Origin: Terricaulis sp.
GTDB taxonomy: Bacteria; Pseudomonadota; Alphaproteobacteria; Caulobacterales; Aquidulcibacteraceae
Length of the DNA stretch: 64,000 nt
Assembly: GCA_024707365.1 (NCBI GenBank)
Contig: JANPZV010000004.1
Coordinates: forward strand, 235,253-299,252
Direction of reading: 5' to 3'
Every line of letters begins with the position of its first letter. Position 1 is the stretch's first letter. A program made the position numbers and the translations under genes. Of the stretch, positions 1-9,999 are shown one piece after another. The notes beneath the pieces are model-generated. The model was not told where the DNA came from. It was given only the letters and a program-made list of their open reading frames with translations, and made no database searches.

Positions 1-454
1 GACGGTGATCGATACGCCCGATCCGATGGTGAAGCTGCTCTGGATCTTCGCCGCGATTGGCGCGGTTGAATGGCTCACCATGGCGCGCATCGTGCGCGGG
101 CAAACCATTTCATTGCGCAAGAAGGAATTTGTGGAGGCCGCGCGCGCGGCCGGGGCCAAGCCGCTCGAGATCGTGTTCCGGCATATCGTGCCGAACGTGC
201 TCGGCCCGGTCGTGGTTTTCGCCACGCTCAATATTCCGGTGATCATCCTGGCGGAGAGCTTTCTGTCGTTCATCGGCCTTGGCGTGCAGGAGCCGCTGAC
301 ATCGCTCGGCAGCCTGCTTTCGCGCGGCAAGGATCAGATGACGAATGCGCCCTGGATGCTGATTGCGCCGGCCGTTACGATGTTGATCGCGCTTTTGGCG
401 CTCAATTTCCTGGGTGACGGCCTGCGCGACGCGCTCGATCCGAAGGAGAGATAA
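1..454 (+). CDS. Oligopeptide ABC transporter permease, C-terminal part (OppC-like)
   Basis: Inner-membrane permease of a peptide importer of the OppC/DppC type; the 5' end lies outside the window, so only about 150 C-terminal residues are seen. The conserved cytoplasmic EAA loop that docks on the ATPase is visible (EAARAAGAKPLEIVFRHIVP). It is followed by hydrophobic helices and a typical ending (LNFLGDGLRDALDPKER). The substrate-binding protein gene starts 3 bases after the stop, so they form one operon. Substrate specificity cannot be told from this fragment. Confidence 0.9.
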   Translation, partial: TVIDTPDPMVKLLWIFAAIGAVEWLTMARIVRGQTISLRKKEFVEAARAAGAKPLEIVFRHIVPNVLGPVVVFATLNIPVIILAESFLSFIGLGVQEPLTSLGSLLSRGKDQMTNAPWMLIAPAVTMLIALLALNFLGDGLRDALDPKER

Positions 455-457
455 GCC

Positions 458-2083
458 ATGGCGTTCTGGACTGACCGCCGCTCGCTGCTCAAATCAGCCG
501 CTGGCCTCACGGCCGCAGGATCGCTCGGCGCCTGCGCCAATGGCCGCATCATCGGCTTTGACAAACAAAAGCGCTCGCTCGACATCGCCAATTCGTCCGA
601 GCCGCTCTCGCTCGATCCGCACAAGGCCACCGGCACCTGGGAAAACAACATTATCGGCAACATGTTCGTCGGCCTCACCACCGAGAACGCCGCATCTGAG
701 CCTGTTCCCGGCATGGCCGAAAGCTGGGAAGTCAGCGATGACAGCCTGACCTGGACGTTCCATCTGCGGCCCGCCAATTGGTCAGACGGCGAGCCCTGCA
801 ACGCGCATGATTTCGCCTTCGGCATGCGCCGCATCCTCGATCCAGAGACGCTCTCGCAATACGCCTCCTTCCTGTTTCCCTTGAAGAACGCCCAGGCGAT
901 CAATGAGGGGCGGATGGATAAGGCCGAACTCGGCGTGAACGCGATCGATGATCTGACGCTGGAAATTCAGTTGGAGCATCCCGCGCCGTATCTGCCGCAA
1001 TTGCTCAAGCACTACACCGCCTATCCGGTGCCGCAGCACCTCGTCGAGCGCGTGGGCGATGCCTGGACGCACCCGGACAATATGGTCGTCAACGGGCCCT
1101 ACAAGCTCGTGCGCTGGTGGTCGAACTACATCATTCACCTTGAGCGCAATCCCGGCTTTTACGACAACGATCATGTCGTGCTTGAGCACCTTTATTTCTA
1201 TCCGTCCAACGATGTGCAGGCGTCCGCGCGCCAGGTGGAGAGCGGGGAGGCGGGCTGGTCCACGCGCTTTCCGTCCAACCAGGTTGAGCGCTTGCGCCGC
1301 GATCTGCCCGGCTATGTGCGCGTCGCGCCATATCTCACGATCAATTATTTCTCGTTCAACATGACGCGCCCGCCGTTCAACGATCTGCGCGTGCGCCAAG
1401 CGCTGACGATGGCCTATGACCGCGAATTCGTGGCCAACCAGATTTATCGCACCGGCGAGCAGCCGGCGTTCAAATTCATCCCGCCTGGGGTGTTTGGCTA
1501 TCCCGGCACGGCGCGCTATCGCTGGTCGGATCAATCCATCGCCGAGCGCAAGCGCGAGGCTGAGCGGCTGTTGCGCGCGGCCGGCTATGGCCCAAACAAT
1601 CCGCTTCGCTTCGCATTTTCGCACCGCAACACCAGCGATAATCCGCGCGTGGCCGTCGTGGTGCAGAACGATTGGAACTCGATCGCGCCCTGGGTGACGG
1701 TGGAGCTGCGCGGGGTCGAAAACCAAGTGCACTACTCCAACCTGCGCGCAAAGAATTTCGATTGCGGCGATGGCGGCTGGATCGGCGATTACAACGACGC
1801 CAAGAATTTCCTGTATCTCTTTGAGGGCCGCACCGGGGTGCAGAATTATCCGGGCTACGACAATCCGACGTACAATCGCCTTGTCATGGAATCGGACTCT
1901 GAAATGAACCCAGAGCGGCGCGGCCTGCTGATGCAGGAGGCCGAGCAGCTGATCCTCGATGAATGCCCGATGTGCTGCAGCGTGTTCATCAACTCGACCA
2001 ACCTCGTGCACCCCGATCTCACCGGGTACGAGGATAATGTCGAAGACATCCACCGCGCCCGCTGGTTCGGCATCAAGGCTTGA
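458..2083 (+). CDS. Peptide ABC transporter substrate-binding lipoprotein (OppA family)
   Basis: 541-residue solute-binding protein of the SBP_bac_5 family, which captures peptides in the periplasm for the permease just upstream. The N-terminus has a twin-arginine-like start (RRSLLK, residues 7-12) and a lipobox ending at Cys26 (SLGAC), so it is probably exported and lipid-anchored. The family hallmark near residue 50 (SEPLSLDPHKATGTWENNI) and the clause TFHLRPANWSDGEP are present. Length is normal. The ATPase genes of the system must lie upstream of the window, since none follows here. Confidence 0.93.
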   Translation: MAFWTDRRSLLKSAAGLTAAGSLGACANGRIIGFDKQKRSLDIANSSEPLSLDPHKATGTWENNIIGNMFVGLTTENAASEPVPGMAESWEVSDDSLTWTFHLRPANWSDGEPCNAHDFAFGMRRILDPETLSQYASFLFPLKNAQAINEGRMDKAELGVNAIDDLTLEIQLEHPAPYLPQLLKHYTAYPVPQHLVERVGDAWTHPDNMVVNGPYKLVRWWSNYIIHLERNPGFYDNDHVVLEHLYFYPSNDVQASARQVESGEAGWSTRFPSNQVERLRRDLPGYVRVAPYLTINYFSFNMTRPPFNDLRVRQALTMAYDREFVANQIYRTGEQPAFKFIPPGVFGYPGTARYRWSDQSIAERKREAERLLRAAGYGPNNPLRFAFSHRNTSDNPRVAVVVQNDWNSIAPWVTVELRGVENQVHYSNLRAKNFDCGDGGWIGDYNDAKNFLYLFEGRTGVQNYPGYDNPTYNRLVMESDSEMNPERRGLLMQEAEQLILDECPMCCSVFINSTNLVHPDLTGYEDNVEDIHRARWFGIKA

Positions 2084-2132
2084 GGTTGATGAAGGCGCAC
2101 GCCGCAAAGGCGCGCGCCTCCACGCAGCAAGT

Positions 2133-4328
2133 TTAGAACGGCCCGCCTGCTTCTTCGGCGCCGATGGCTTTCACCGCGAACGCGTAATCGTGCGCCACCT
2201 CGCGCAGATATTCAAACCGCGCCGCGCTGCCGCCATGGCCTGCGCCCATATGCATTTTGAGCAGAATGGGGCGGCCGCTGGTTGTGTGCGGGCGGAGCTT
2301 GGCCACGAATTTTTGCGGCTCCCAATAGGTCACGCGCGGATCGGTGAGCCCGCCTGTGGCGAGCACGGCCGGATAGGCTTTGGCTTCGATATTTGAGTAG
2401 GGGCAATACGAGGCGATGTAGTCATACGCCGCCTCATCCTCCAGCGGATTGCCCCATTCGGGCCATTCCGGCGGCGTCAGCGGCAGGCTCACATCGCTCA
2501 TCGTGTTGAGCACGTCCACGAACGGCACGCCCGCGATCACGCCCGCCCAGAGATCGGGGCGCATATTGTTGATCGCGCCCATCAAGAGCCCGCCGGCTGA
2601 GCGGCCCTCGCACACGATATGGCCGGCGCGGCCATATCCCTTATCGATCAGCTCCTCGGCGCAGGCGATGAAATCGGTGAATGTGTTTTTCTTGGTGAAG
2701 CGCTTGCCGTCTTCAAACCAGGCGGCCCCCATATCGGCGCCGCCGCGGATGTGGGCGATGGCGTAGATCCAGCCGCGATCAACCAGGCTAAAGCGCCGAA
2801 TGGAGAAATTGGCCTCCATGGAAATGCCGTAGGAGCCATAGCCGTAGAGATAGAGCGGGGCGCTGCCGTCCGTCGGCGTGCCGCGCTTCATCAGCACGGT
2901 GATCGGCACGCGCTTGCCATCGCTCGCGGTGGCCCAGAGCCGGCGTGAGATATAATCGGCCGCGTTGTGCCCGGAGGGGATTTCCTGGGTTTTGCGCAGC
3001 GTGCGCGCGCGCGTGGCCATGTCGTAGTCAAACCACTGCAGCGGCGTTGTGGGCGAGTCATACACAAAGCGCAGGATGGTGGTGTCGTATTCATATCCGC
3101 CGCTCATCCCGAGCGCGTAGGTTTCCTCCGATTGCGCGATCGTGTGCTCTTGACCGCTGACGTGGCGCACGACGATGCGCGGCAGCGCGTTCTCTTTTTC
3201 CGCGCGCGCCAGATAATCCTTGGTGGCGTGCAGATCGGTGATGTAGCGGCCCGCTTGGTAGGGAATGAAATCGCGCCAATAGGCGCGCGCAGTGCGCCCC
3301 GGCTCGCACGTCATGACCTTGAAATCGACCGCGCCATCGGCGTTGGTCAGCACATACCAGCGGCCGTTCCAATAGGTTGGATCATATTTGAGATCGGTTT
3401 CGCGCGGATGGAAAACAGTCGGCGCGGCTTCGGGATTGGCGGCGGGGATGGTCAGCAATTCCGACTGGCTGTTATTGCCGGCGCGGATGGTGATGAAATC
3501 CTCGCTTTCATTGACGCCCACGCTGATGAAGAAGCCATCGTCCGGCTCATCATACACCAGCGCATCCTCGCCGCCCGCGACTGGGCGGCGATAGATTTTC
3601 GAGGGACGGCCGTTTTCATCGCGCCAAGTCCAGAAAATGTAACGCCCATCGGGGGACCAGGTGTAGTTGCCGGTGCAATTGCTGATCGCGTTCGCGTGCA
3701 GCTGCCCGCTCTCAAGATCCTTGATATGGACAGTGTAAATCTCCGAGCCCTGCTCATCGACGGCGTAAGCATAGAGCTTGTGATCAGGCGAGTGCTGCGC
3801 GGAGGTGAGTCGGAAATAGGTTTTGCCCGCGCCCATCGCATCGGTATCGAGCAGGATTTGCTCTGGCCCTTCGCTGCCGCGCGGGCGGCGCGCATAGATC
3901 GGATATTGGGCGCCCACATTGAAGCGGCGATAATATTCCCACGGCCCATCGGCGGCCGGCACCGATGAATCGTCATCCTTGGTGCGTCCGCGCAGTTCTT
4001 GATAGATGCGCTCCTGCAATTCGCCGGTGCTCTCCATCAAAGCTTCGCGATAGGAATTTTCGGCGTCGAGGTTTTCGCGGATGTCGGCGCGCAGAAGGCT
4101 CGGGTCGCGCATCACCGCCTGCCAATTGTCGTCCTTCATCCAGGCGTAATCGTCCGTGCGGGTGCGGCCCAATTGGGTGATGCTTTTGGGCTCGCGGCGC
4201 GCGATGGGGGGCGTTGTGCTCATGGAGGGCGTATCCGTTGGCGTTGGTGCGGCGGAGGTGGCGCAGGCGGGCAAAAGGCCCAGCACCGGCAGGGCGGCGC
4301 TGGCTTGAAGCAGAGTGCGGCGGTTCAT
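2133..4328 (-). CDS. ptrB: Oligopeptidase B (prolyl oligopeptidase family S9A)
   Basis: 731-residue serine peptidase that cleaves short peptides after Arg or Lys. An N-terminal seven-bladed propeller (about residues 45-440) is followed by an alpha/beta hydrolase domain. The nucleophile sits in EGRSAGGLLMG (Ser near 575), the Asp in GGLTDPRVTYWEP (near 662) and the His in MGAGHGG (near 697). Unlike most cytosolic family members it starts with NRRTLLQ and a lipobox ending at Cys22, suggesting export and anchoring. It is the last gene of a minus-strand group after the PP2C-like and MaoC genes and converges on the peptide transporter operon, which fits peptide use. Confidence 0.92.
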   Translation of the reverse strand: MNRRTLLQASAALPVLGLLPACATSAAPTPTDTPSMSTTPPIARREPKSITQLGRTRTDDYAWMKDDNWQAVMRDPSLLRADIRENLDAENSYREALMESTGELQERIYQELRGRTKDDDSSVPAADGPWEYYRRFNVGAQYPIYARRPRGSEGPEQILLDTDAMGAGKTYFRLTSAQHSPDHKLYAYAVDEQGSEIYTVHIKDLESGQLHANAISNCTGNYTWSPDGRYIFWTWRDENGRPSKIYRRPVAGGEDALVYDEPDDGFFISVGVNESEDFITIRAGNNSQSELLTIPAANPEAAPTVFHPRETDLKYDPTYWNGRWYVLTNADGAVDFKVMTCEPGRTARAYWRDFIPYQAGRYITDLHATKDYLARAEKENALPRIVVRHVSGQEHTIAQSEETYALGMSGGYEYDTTILRFVYDSPTTPLQWFDYDMATRARTLRKTQEIPSGHNAADYISRRLWATASDGKRVPITVLMKRGTPTDGSAPLYLYGYGSYGISMEANFSIRRFSLVDRGWIYAIAHIRGGADMGAAWFEDGKRFTKKNTFTDFIACAEELIDKGYGRAGHIVCEGRSAGGLLMGAINNMRPDLWAGVIAGVPFVDVLNTMSDVSLPLTPPEWPEWGNPLEDEAAYDYIASYCPYSNIEAKAYPAVLATGGLTDPRVTYWEPQKFVAKLRPHTTSGRPILLKMHMGAGHGGSAARFEYLREVAHDYAFAVKAIGAEEAGGPF

Positions 4329-4373
4329 GTCTATCCTTCCGATCGGTTTGCGCGATGCTATCGGGCGGACGTT

Positions 4374-5204
4374 TCAGGTCAACCGGAGCAGGAGCGCGGT
4401 GGCGTCGTCGCTGCGCTTAAAGCGCGGATGCTTGGCGCCGCGCGCGTCCGCGTGCTCGATCGCACGTAGCTCGCGGCCGAGTTCTTGGAGGCCTCTTTCC
4501 AAAGCCGCGCGCACAAGGCCGGCTGCGTCATAAGCGTGGTAGCGATCCGCCAGCGCCGAAAAGCCGTCCGTCATCAGCAGCAGATGTGCGGGGCGGGCAA
4601 GCTCAAGCGCCCAGCCGCGCGCTTGATCGGCGCATGCCGGGTCAAGGCAGGCGGTCCAATGCGCGCCGGGCTGGTTGAGCGCGGCGCGCATTTCGCGCAA
4701 GCGTGCGATGGTGGCGTCGCGCTGCAATAGCGGCTTATCCGCATCCGTTTGCCGCGCGGCGAGGGCGGTTTCGGCGTCTGCGGCTTGTTCGGGGCCGCCG
4801 AGCAGCCAAGCGCCGCCCGAAGCATCAAGCGCAGCGATCCGGCAATCGCCGAGATCGATGCCCCGAACGCCCGCTTCAATCTCTTCGATAAACAGCAGCG
4901 AGGCGATCGGTGAGCGCCACTTTTCGTATTGGGCGCCGCCGGCGATCTCTTTGAACGCAATGTCGGCGGTGGCGACGGCCCGCGCCACGCTGTCGCGCAA
5001 ATCCTCGCTTTGCGCAGCGTTCAGCTGTGCGTTGAGAAACTGCGCGAACCAAGCGGCGTCCGAAGCGCGGCGCGAGAGCGGCGCCTCGTGCAGATCGGTT
5101 GCGCCGTCAATAACCCAAGCCTGCGCGCCGCGCGCCCCGCACGCATCGTCATTCTGCTTGGCCCGATCGCCCGCGAGCGAGAGGCTCTCAACCAGCGTCA
5201 GCAT
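4374..5204 (-). CDS. PP2C-family protein phosphatase-like protein
   Basis: 276-residue protein resembling bacterial PPM/PP2C Ser/Thr phosphatases. Metal-binding signatures are visible: an early Asp pair in QNDDACGA, VIDGATDL (residues about 32-39), DLGDCRIAAL in the middle and LLLMTDGFSALADRY near the C-terminus. Its ATG overlaps the TGA of the upstream maoC-like gene (TGATG), so the two are translationally coupled, and ptrB follows 45 bases downstream. The target is unknown. It could instead be a degenerate PP2C-fold protein, although the key aspartates appear to be kept. Confidence 0.75.
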   Translation of the reverse strand: MLTLVESLSLAGDRAKQNDDACGARGAQAWVIDGATDLHEAPLSRRASDAAWFAQFLNAQLNAAQSEDLRDSVARAVATADIAFKEIAGGAQYEKWRSPIASLLFIEEIEAGVRGIDLGDCRIAALDASGGAWLLGGPEQAADAETALAARQTDADKPLLQRDATIARLREMRAALNQPGAHWTACLDPACADQARGWALELARPAHLLLMTDGFSALADRYHAYDAAGLVRAALERGLQELGRELRAIEHADARGAKHPRFKRSDDATALLLRLT

Positions 5205-5653
5205 CAGCCGGGATAGAGCAGCGAAACCGTCTCAGCCACGCAGGCGGGGCGTTCCTGGCCCTCAAGCTCCAGCGTGCATTCGTTTGTCAGCTGATAGGCG
5301 CCGCCGCGCATTTCCACCGCTTTCACCGTCAGGCGCATGCGCAGCTTGGACCCGACAGGCACCATATTGGTGAAGCGCACCTTGTTGGAGCCGTAATTGA
5401 TGCCCCGCGAAACGCCCTGGTAGCTGATAATGTTCTTGGCGAGGAACGGGATCAGAGATGAGACGAGGTAGCCGTGCGCGATCGGTGCGCCGATTTCCTT
5501 GGTCGCCCGCTCAACATCAACGTGAATCCATTGATGATCCCCCGTCGCGTCCGCGAAGCGATTGACCCGATCCTGGGTGATCTCCAGCCAGTCAGACACC
5601 CCGATTTCCTGGCCCACCAGCCCCGGCAATTCCGCCAATGCGACTTCGCGCAT
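5204..5653 (-). CDS. MaoC-family (R)-specific enoyl-CoA hydratase-like protein
   Basis: 149-residue hot-dog protein. The hydratase signature is clear: ADATGDHQWIHVD, with the catalytic dyad Asp39 and His44, followed by GAPIAHGYLVSSLIP. Family members hydrate trans-2-enoyl-CoA to (R)-3-hydroxyacyl-CoA and can feed polyhydroxyalkanoate synthesis; the phasin gene at 44.9 kb shows that such granules are probably made here, but that link is inference. It is the first gene of a minus-strand run whose stop overlaps the next start. Confidence 0.88.
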   Translation of the reverse strand: MREVALAELPGLVGQEIGVSDWLEITQDRVNRFADATGDHQWIHVDVERATKEIGAPIAHGYLVSSLIPFLAKNIISYQGVSRGINYGSNKVRFTNMVPVGSKLRMRLTVKAVEMRGGAYQLTNECTLELEGQERPACVAETVSLLYPG

Positions 5654-5808
5654 GCCCTATCTCCTTGTTTCCGGGCCTGGGTATAGCCGGGGGCGGGGCT
5701 TGTCGAGCGCCCGCCGCGTCGCCCCAGGGCTGGGTATGAGGCCGGATAAGGGCCCGATATGCGCCTTTGGCCCAATTGCCGCTGGGGGCGACACGCTATC
5801 TGCCCCCC

Positions 5809-8040
5809 ATGTCTTTAGACCCCTTGGCCCCCGGCACCTTGGCCCTCGCCGAAGAATTCGGCCTCTCCCGCGATGAGTACGATCTCGTGCTCGAAAAGCT
5901 GGGCCGCACCCCGAACGTGACGGAACTGGGCGTGTTCTCGGTGATGTGGAGCGAGCATTGCTCTTACAAATCCAGCCGCGTGCATCTGGCCAAATTCCCC
6001 ACCAAGGCCCCGCACGTGATCTACGGGCCGGGCGAAAACGCCGGCGCCATCGATATCGGCGAGGGGCTGGCGGCCATCTTCAAGATGGAAAGTCACAACC
6101 ACCCGAGCTTCATCGAGCCGTTCCAGGGCGCGGCGACGGGCGTTGGCGGTATTCTGCGCGACGTGTTCACCATGGGCGCGCGGCCGGTGGCGATCATGAA
6201 CGCGCTGCGCTTTGGCGAGCCCGATCATCCCAAGACGCGCAAGCTGGTCGATGGCGTTGTTTCGGGCATCAGCTTTTACGGCAATTGCGTGGGCGTGCCG
6301 ACTGTGGGTGGGGAAACCAATTTCGACGCCCGCTATAATGGCAACATCCTCGTCAACGTGTTTTGCCTCGGCGTTGCGGATAAGGACAAAATCTTCACCG
6401 CCGCCGCCAAGGGCGCGAACAATCCGGTGGTCTATGTCGGCGCCAAGACAGGCCGCGACGGCATCCACGGCGCCACCATGGCGAGCGCGGAGTTCGACGA
6501 TAATTCCGAAGCCCAGCGCCCCACCGTGCAAGTGGGCGATCCCTTCCTTGAAAAGCTCTTGATCGAAGCCTGCCTCGAATTGATGGCGACGGACGCGATC
6601 ATCGGCATTCAGGATATGGGCGCGGCGGGCCTCACCTCATCCTCCGTCGAAATGGCCTCCAAGGGCGAAGCCGGCATCCTGCTTGATCTCGACGCGGTGC
6701 CCGCGCGCGAAGAGGGCATGACGCCGTACGAATTCATGCTCAGCGAAAGCCAGGAGCGCATGCTCATGGTGCTCAAGCCCGGCCGCGAGGCCGAGGCGAA
6801 AGCGATCTTCGATAAATGGGGGCTGGATGCGGCCGTGATCGGCCAAACCACCGATAGCGGCAATCTCACCCTGCGCTGGCATGGCGAGATCGTGTGTGAC
6901 ATCCCGCTAGGCCCACTCGCGGACGAGGCGCCGAAATATGAGCGGCCCTACGTTGAGCCGCTGAAAGCCATCCCGCTCACCGAAGGCGAAACTGCGCGTT
7001 TGAACAGCGATTATCCGGGCTTTGCTGCTTCGCTCACCGCGCTGCTCGCAACGCCCGATCAAGCCTCCAAGCGCTGGATCTGGGAGCAATATGATCGCCA
7101 CGTGCAGGGCGATACGCTGGCCGATAGCGGCGCCGATGCGGCGGTGGTCCGCCTCTATGGCTCCAACCGCGCGCTCGCCATGACGTGCGATGTCACGCCC
7201 CGCTATGTGGAGGCCGATGCGTATGAGGGCGGCAAGCAGGCGGTGGCCGAAGCCTGGCGCAACCTCACTGTGGTTGGCGCCCGCCCGCTGGCGGTGACGG
7301 ACAATCTCAATTTCGGCAATCCGCAAAAGCCCGAGATCATGGGCCAGATCGTTTATGCGATCGAGGGCATGGCCGAAGCCTGCCGCGAACTCGCGTTCCC
7401 CGTCATTAGCGGGAACGTCTCGCTCTACAATGAAACCAACGGCCAAGCGATTTTGCCGACGCCGGCGATTGGCGGTGTCGGCCTCATCGATCGGCTGGAG
7501 CGCCGCGCCAGCGTTGATCGCTTGCAGCAGGGCGACGTGCTGGTGCTGATCGGCGAAACCGGCGGCCATTTGGGCCAAAGCGTTTATGCGCGCGATCTCT
7601 TCAAGCTCGGCGGCGCAGCGCCGAAGATCGATCTGGCGCTCGAGAAGAAGAACGGCGATTTTGTGCGCGAGCTGATCGGCGATGGCCTCGTGCATGCGGC
7701 GCACGATCTCTCCGATGGGGGGCTGGGCCTTGCCGCGGCGGAGATGGCGCTTTCATCAGATATAGGCGTCAGCCTGGGCTACCAGGGCGATCTTAGCGAT
7801 GCGGCTTTCCTCTATAGCGAGGATCAGGCGCGCTATCTCGTCGCCATCCCGCAAGCCAAGCTCGGCGCGCTCGATAGCCGCGCGCGCGCGGCGGGCGTGG
7901 CGTACCTGGTGGTGGGCGAAGCCGGCGGGCGCGCGCTTTCTTTCCTCGGCCAAAGCGGCGAGCGTGAAAGTGTCGCGCTCGATGCGCTGCGCCAGGCTCA
8001 CGAAGGCTGGCTGCCTGCTTATATGAAAAAGGCGCATTGA
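5809..8040 (+). CDS. purL: Phosphoribosylformylglycinamidine synthase, PurL subunit
   Basis: 743-residue synthetase subunit of the small (PurLQS) type; it makes FGAM from FGAR in purine synthesis and needs PurQ and PurS, which are not in this window. Features include [13 protein letters not shown] near the N-terminus, ATP-site [34 protein letters not shown] and [19 protein letters not shown] chose the ATG at 5809 ([10 protein letters not shown]) over a TTG at 5767, because the 14 extra residues do not resemble family N-termini. Confidence 0.96.
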   Translation: MSLDPLAPGTLALAEEFGLSRDEYDLVLEKLGRTPNVTELGVFSVMWSEHCSYKSSRVHLAKFPTKAPHVIYGPGENAGAIDIGEGLAAIFKMESHNHPSFIEPFQGAATGVGGILRDVFTMGARPVAIMNALRFGEPDHPKTRKLVDGVVSGISFYGNCVGVPTVGGETNFDARYNGNILVNVFCLGVADKDKIFTAAAKGANNPVVYVGAKTGRDGIHGATMASAEFDDNSEAQRPTVQVGDPFLEKLLIEACLELMATDAIIGIQDMGAAGLTSSSVEMASKGEAGILLDLDAVPAREEGMTPYEFMLSESQERMLMVLKPGREAEAKAIFDKWGLDAAVIGQTTDSGNLTLRWHGEIVCDIPLGPLADEAPKYERPYVEPLKAIPLTEGETARLNSDYPGFAASLTALLATPDQASKRWIWEQYDRHVQGDTLADSGADAAVVRLYGSNRALAMTCDVTPRYVEADAYEGGKQAVAEAWRNLTVVGARPLAVTDNLNFGNPQKPEIMGQIVYAIEGMAEACRELAFPVISGNVSLYNETNGQAILPTPAIGGVGLIDRLERRASVDRLQQGDVLVLIGETGGHLGQSVYARDLFKLGGAAPKIDLALEKKNGDFVRELIGDGLVHAAHDLSDGGLGLAAAEMALSSDIGVSLGYQGDLSDAAFLYSEDQARYLVAIPQAKLGALDSRARAAGVAYLVVGEAGGRALSFLGQSGERESVALDALRQAHEGWLPAYMKKAH

Positions 8041-8099
8041 ACTTATCCTCCCCGCTCTGCGGGGAGGTCCCGAGCGTAGCGAGGGGGAGGGGCGAGTTG
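8041..8099. repeat. Left inverted repeat flanking the DUF559 gene
   Basis: A 59-base imperfect palindromic segment starting right after the purL stop. Its reverse complement aligns almost end to end with the segment at 8440-8497, both starting CAACTC and ending near GGATAA. Internal hairpins of the type CTCCCCGC...GCGGGGAG are present in both copies. The pair encloses exactly one gene. Confidence 0.8.
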
Positions 8100-8154
8100 C
8101 GAAAAAGTTGGCGAATATCGCGTCACCGCAAAAGCCCGCGCGCTCCGCCACAAT

Positions 8155-8508
8155 ATGACCAAGGCCGAGGTGCTCCTTTGGGGAGCCTTGCGCAAACGCG
8201 CCGTCAACGGCGCGCGCTTTCGGCGCCAACGCCCAGTGGGTCCCTACATCGCTGATTTTGCGTGCCCGGCAGCGCGTCTGGTGATTGAGGTGGACGGGTA
8301 CACCCATTGGACGGAAGAACAGTTGGCGCATGATGCACGACGCACCAAATATCTTGAAGCTGAAGGCTGGAAGGTCGTGCGGGTGAGCAATACCGACATC
8401 TACGAAAACATGGACGGCGTGTGGTCTTTCATCGCCGCCCAACTCCCCCCTCCGGCTGCTTCGCAGCCACCTCCCCCGCAAGCGGGGGAGGATAAAGGTC
8501 TGCGCTGA
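8155..8508 (+). CDS. DUF559 domain protein, Vsr/restriction-like endonuclease fold
   Basis: 117-residue small protein with the DUF559 core: MTKAEVLLWGALRKR, RFRRQRPVGPYIADFACP, LVIEVDGYTHW and an ending in DARRTKYLEAEGWKVVRV. The D...E-x-D-G arrangement matches the very-short-patch-repair/PD-(D/E)XK-like nuclease fold; activity is unproven. Homology-like sequence (ARALRHN) continues a few codons upstream, but no start codon exists there before a stop at 8077, so the ATG at 8155 is used. The last ~22 codons are read from the right inverted repeat, and its TGA overlaps the gor ATG by one base, which suggests the unit was inserted between purL and gor. Confidence 0.85.
   Translation: MTKAEVLLWGALRKRAVNGARFRRQRPVGPYIADFACPAARLVIEVDGYTHWTEEQLAHDARRTKYLEAEGWKVVRVSNTDIYENMDGVWSFIAAQLPPPAASQPPPPQAGEDKGLR
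8440..8497. repeat. Right inverted repeat flanking the DUF559 gene
   Basis: A 58-base copy, in inverse orientation, of the repeat at 8041-8099. It contains two hairpins (GGCTGCTTCGCAGCC and CTCCCCCGCAAGCGGGGGAG). It is translated as the proline-rich C-terminus of the DUF559 protein. The layout repeat-gene-repeat resembles a small non-autonomous mobile unit or a REP-associated gene. Confidence 0.8.
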
Positions 8509-9893
8509 TGCCCACATACGATTACGATCTCTTTGTCATTGGCGCGGGCTCGGGCGGGGTGCGCGCCGCGCGTCTCACCGGCGCGCTGGGCAAGCGTGTG
8601 GCCGTGGCTGAGCAGGTGCAGGTGGGCGGCACATGCGTGCTGCGCGGCTGCGTGCCGAAGAAATTGTTCGTCTATTCCAGCGAATATTCGCAGAATTTCC
8701 GCGACGCCAAGAATTTCGGCTGGAGCGTGGATTGGGCGCGCTTTGATTGGCCGACGCTGCGTGACAATGTGCAGAACGAGGTGAACCGGCTCTCCGGCCT
8801 CTACCTGCAAAACCTCGAAAAATCGCACGTCGAGATCATCGATGATCGCGCCATCGTGCAGGATGCGCACACCGTGCGGCTCACGCGCGAGGGGCGCTCT
8901 GTCACCGCCGAGAAGATCCTGATCGCCGTGGGCGGGCATACCTATCGCCCCAGTGAGACGAAAGGCTACGAATACGGCATCACCTCAACCGATGCGTTTT
9001 TGCTGGAAGAATTGCCAGCTTCGATCCTGATCGCGGGCGGCGGTTATATCGCGCTTGAGTTCGCCACTGTGTTTGCTGGCCTCGGCGTTGAAACCACGAT
9101 CGTCTATCGCGGCGAGCGCGTGTTGCGCGGTTTCGATCACGACATCCGCGCCCACGTGCAGAACGATATGCTGCGCCAGGGCGTGAAGATCATTTGCGGC
9201 TCGGTGATCGAAGAGATTGCGCCGCTCGCCAACGGCAAGAAGCTGGCCAAGCTTTCCAATTCCATGCAGGTCGAGGCCGATCAGGTGATGTGGGCCGTGG
9301 GCCGCACGCCCAACACCAATAGCCTCGGCCTCGGAAACGCCGGTGTTGAGCTCACAGAGCGCGGCGCGGTGAAGGTGGATGCGTATTCCCGCACCAACGT
9401 GCCCTCAATCTTCGCCGTGGGCGACGTGACCGATCGCGTGAACCTCACGCCCGTCGCCATCCGCGAGGCGGTGGCGTTCGTGAACACCGAATATCGCGGT
9501 ACGCCTACCGCAACCGATCATGCCGATATCGCCTCAGCCGTGTTCTGCAGCCCGCCTGTCGGCGCGGTGGGGCTCACCGAGGAGGAGGCGCGGGCCCAAG
9601 GGCATAAGCTCAAAATTTTCCGCACCGGCTTCCGCTCGATGAAGCACGTGTTCGCCGGCAATGAGCAGCGCAGCCTGATGAAGCTGGTGGTGGACGCAAA
9701 AACCGATGTCGTGCTTGGCGTGCACATTGCCGGGCCCGACGCCCCCGAAATGATTCAGCTCGCCGCCGTCACCGTGAAAGCGCGGCTTACCAAAGCGCAA
9801 TGGGATTCCACCTGCGCGGTGCATCCCACGGCGGCCGAAGAGCTTGTTTTGATGGGCGAACCTGTCAGCCACGATAACGAAGCGCCGGCTTAA
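8508..9893 (+). CDS. gor: Glutathione-disulfide reductase
   Basis: 461-residue cytosolic flavoenzyme that reduces glutathione disulfide with NADPH. The FAD site GAGSGG (residues 12-17) is followed by the redox disulfide C43-VLRG-C48 in GGTCVLRGCVPKK. The NAD(P)-binding GGGYIALEFA, the FAD clause IFAVGDVTDRVNLTP and the C-terminal catalytic HPTAAEE are all present. Length is typical. Its ATG overlaps the stop of the DUF559 gene, probably as a by-product of an insertion upstream, so its native promoter region may have been moved. Confidence 0.95.
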   Translation: MPTYDYDLFVIGAGSGGVRAARLTGALGKRVAVAEQVQVGGTCVLRGCVPKKLFVYSSEYSQNFRDAKNFGWSVDWARFDWPTLRDNVQNEVNRLSGLYLQNLEKSHVEIIDDRAIVQDAHTVRLTREGRSVTAEKILIAVGGHTYRPSETKGYEYGITSTDAFLLEELPASILIAGGGYIALEFATVFAGLGVETTIVYRGERVLRGFDHDIRAHVQNDMLRQGVKIICGSVIEEIAPLANGKKLAKLSNSMQVEADQVMWAVGRTPNTNSLGLGNAGVELTERGAVKVDAYSRTNVPSIFAVGDVTDRVNLTPVAIREAVAFVNTEYRGTPTATDHADIASAVFCSPPVGAVGLTEEEARAQGHKLKIFRTGFRSMKHVFAGNEQRSLMKLVVDAKTDVVLGVHIAGPDAPEMIQLAAVTVKARLTKAQWDSTCAVHPTAAEELVLMGEPVSHDNEAPA

Positions 9894-9999
9894 TCCCCAG
9901 CCGCCCTGCGCGCCGCGCTTGACCGGCGTTCACCAAAAACTAACCCTCCGCAGCCGAGCTACATCTTCCTGATTTGCTGTTTTTGAGGGGGCGAAGAAC

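Noticed and set aside
782..2107. 441-codon minus-strand frame opposite the peptide-binding protein
   Set aside because: Antisense shadow with no recognisable fold, and it runs into the transporter stop region.
5767..5808. TTG start for purL
   Set aside because: The 14 added residues do not resemble PurL N-termini, and the ATG at 5809 gives a normal start.
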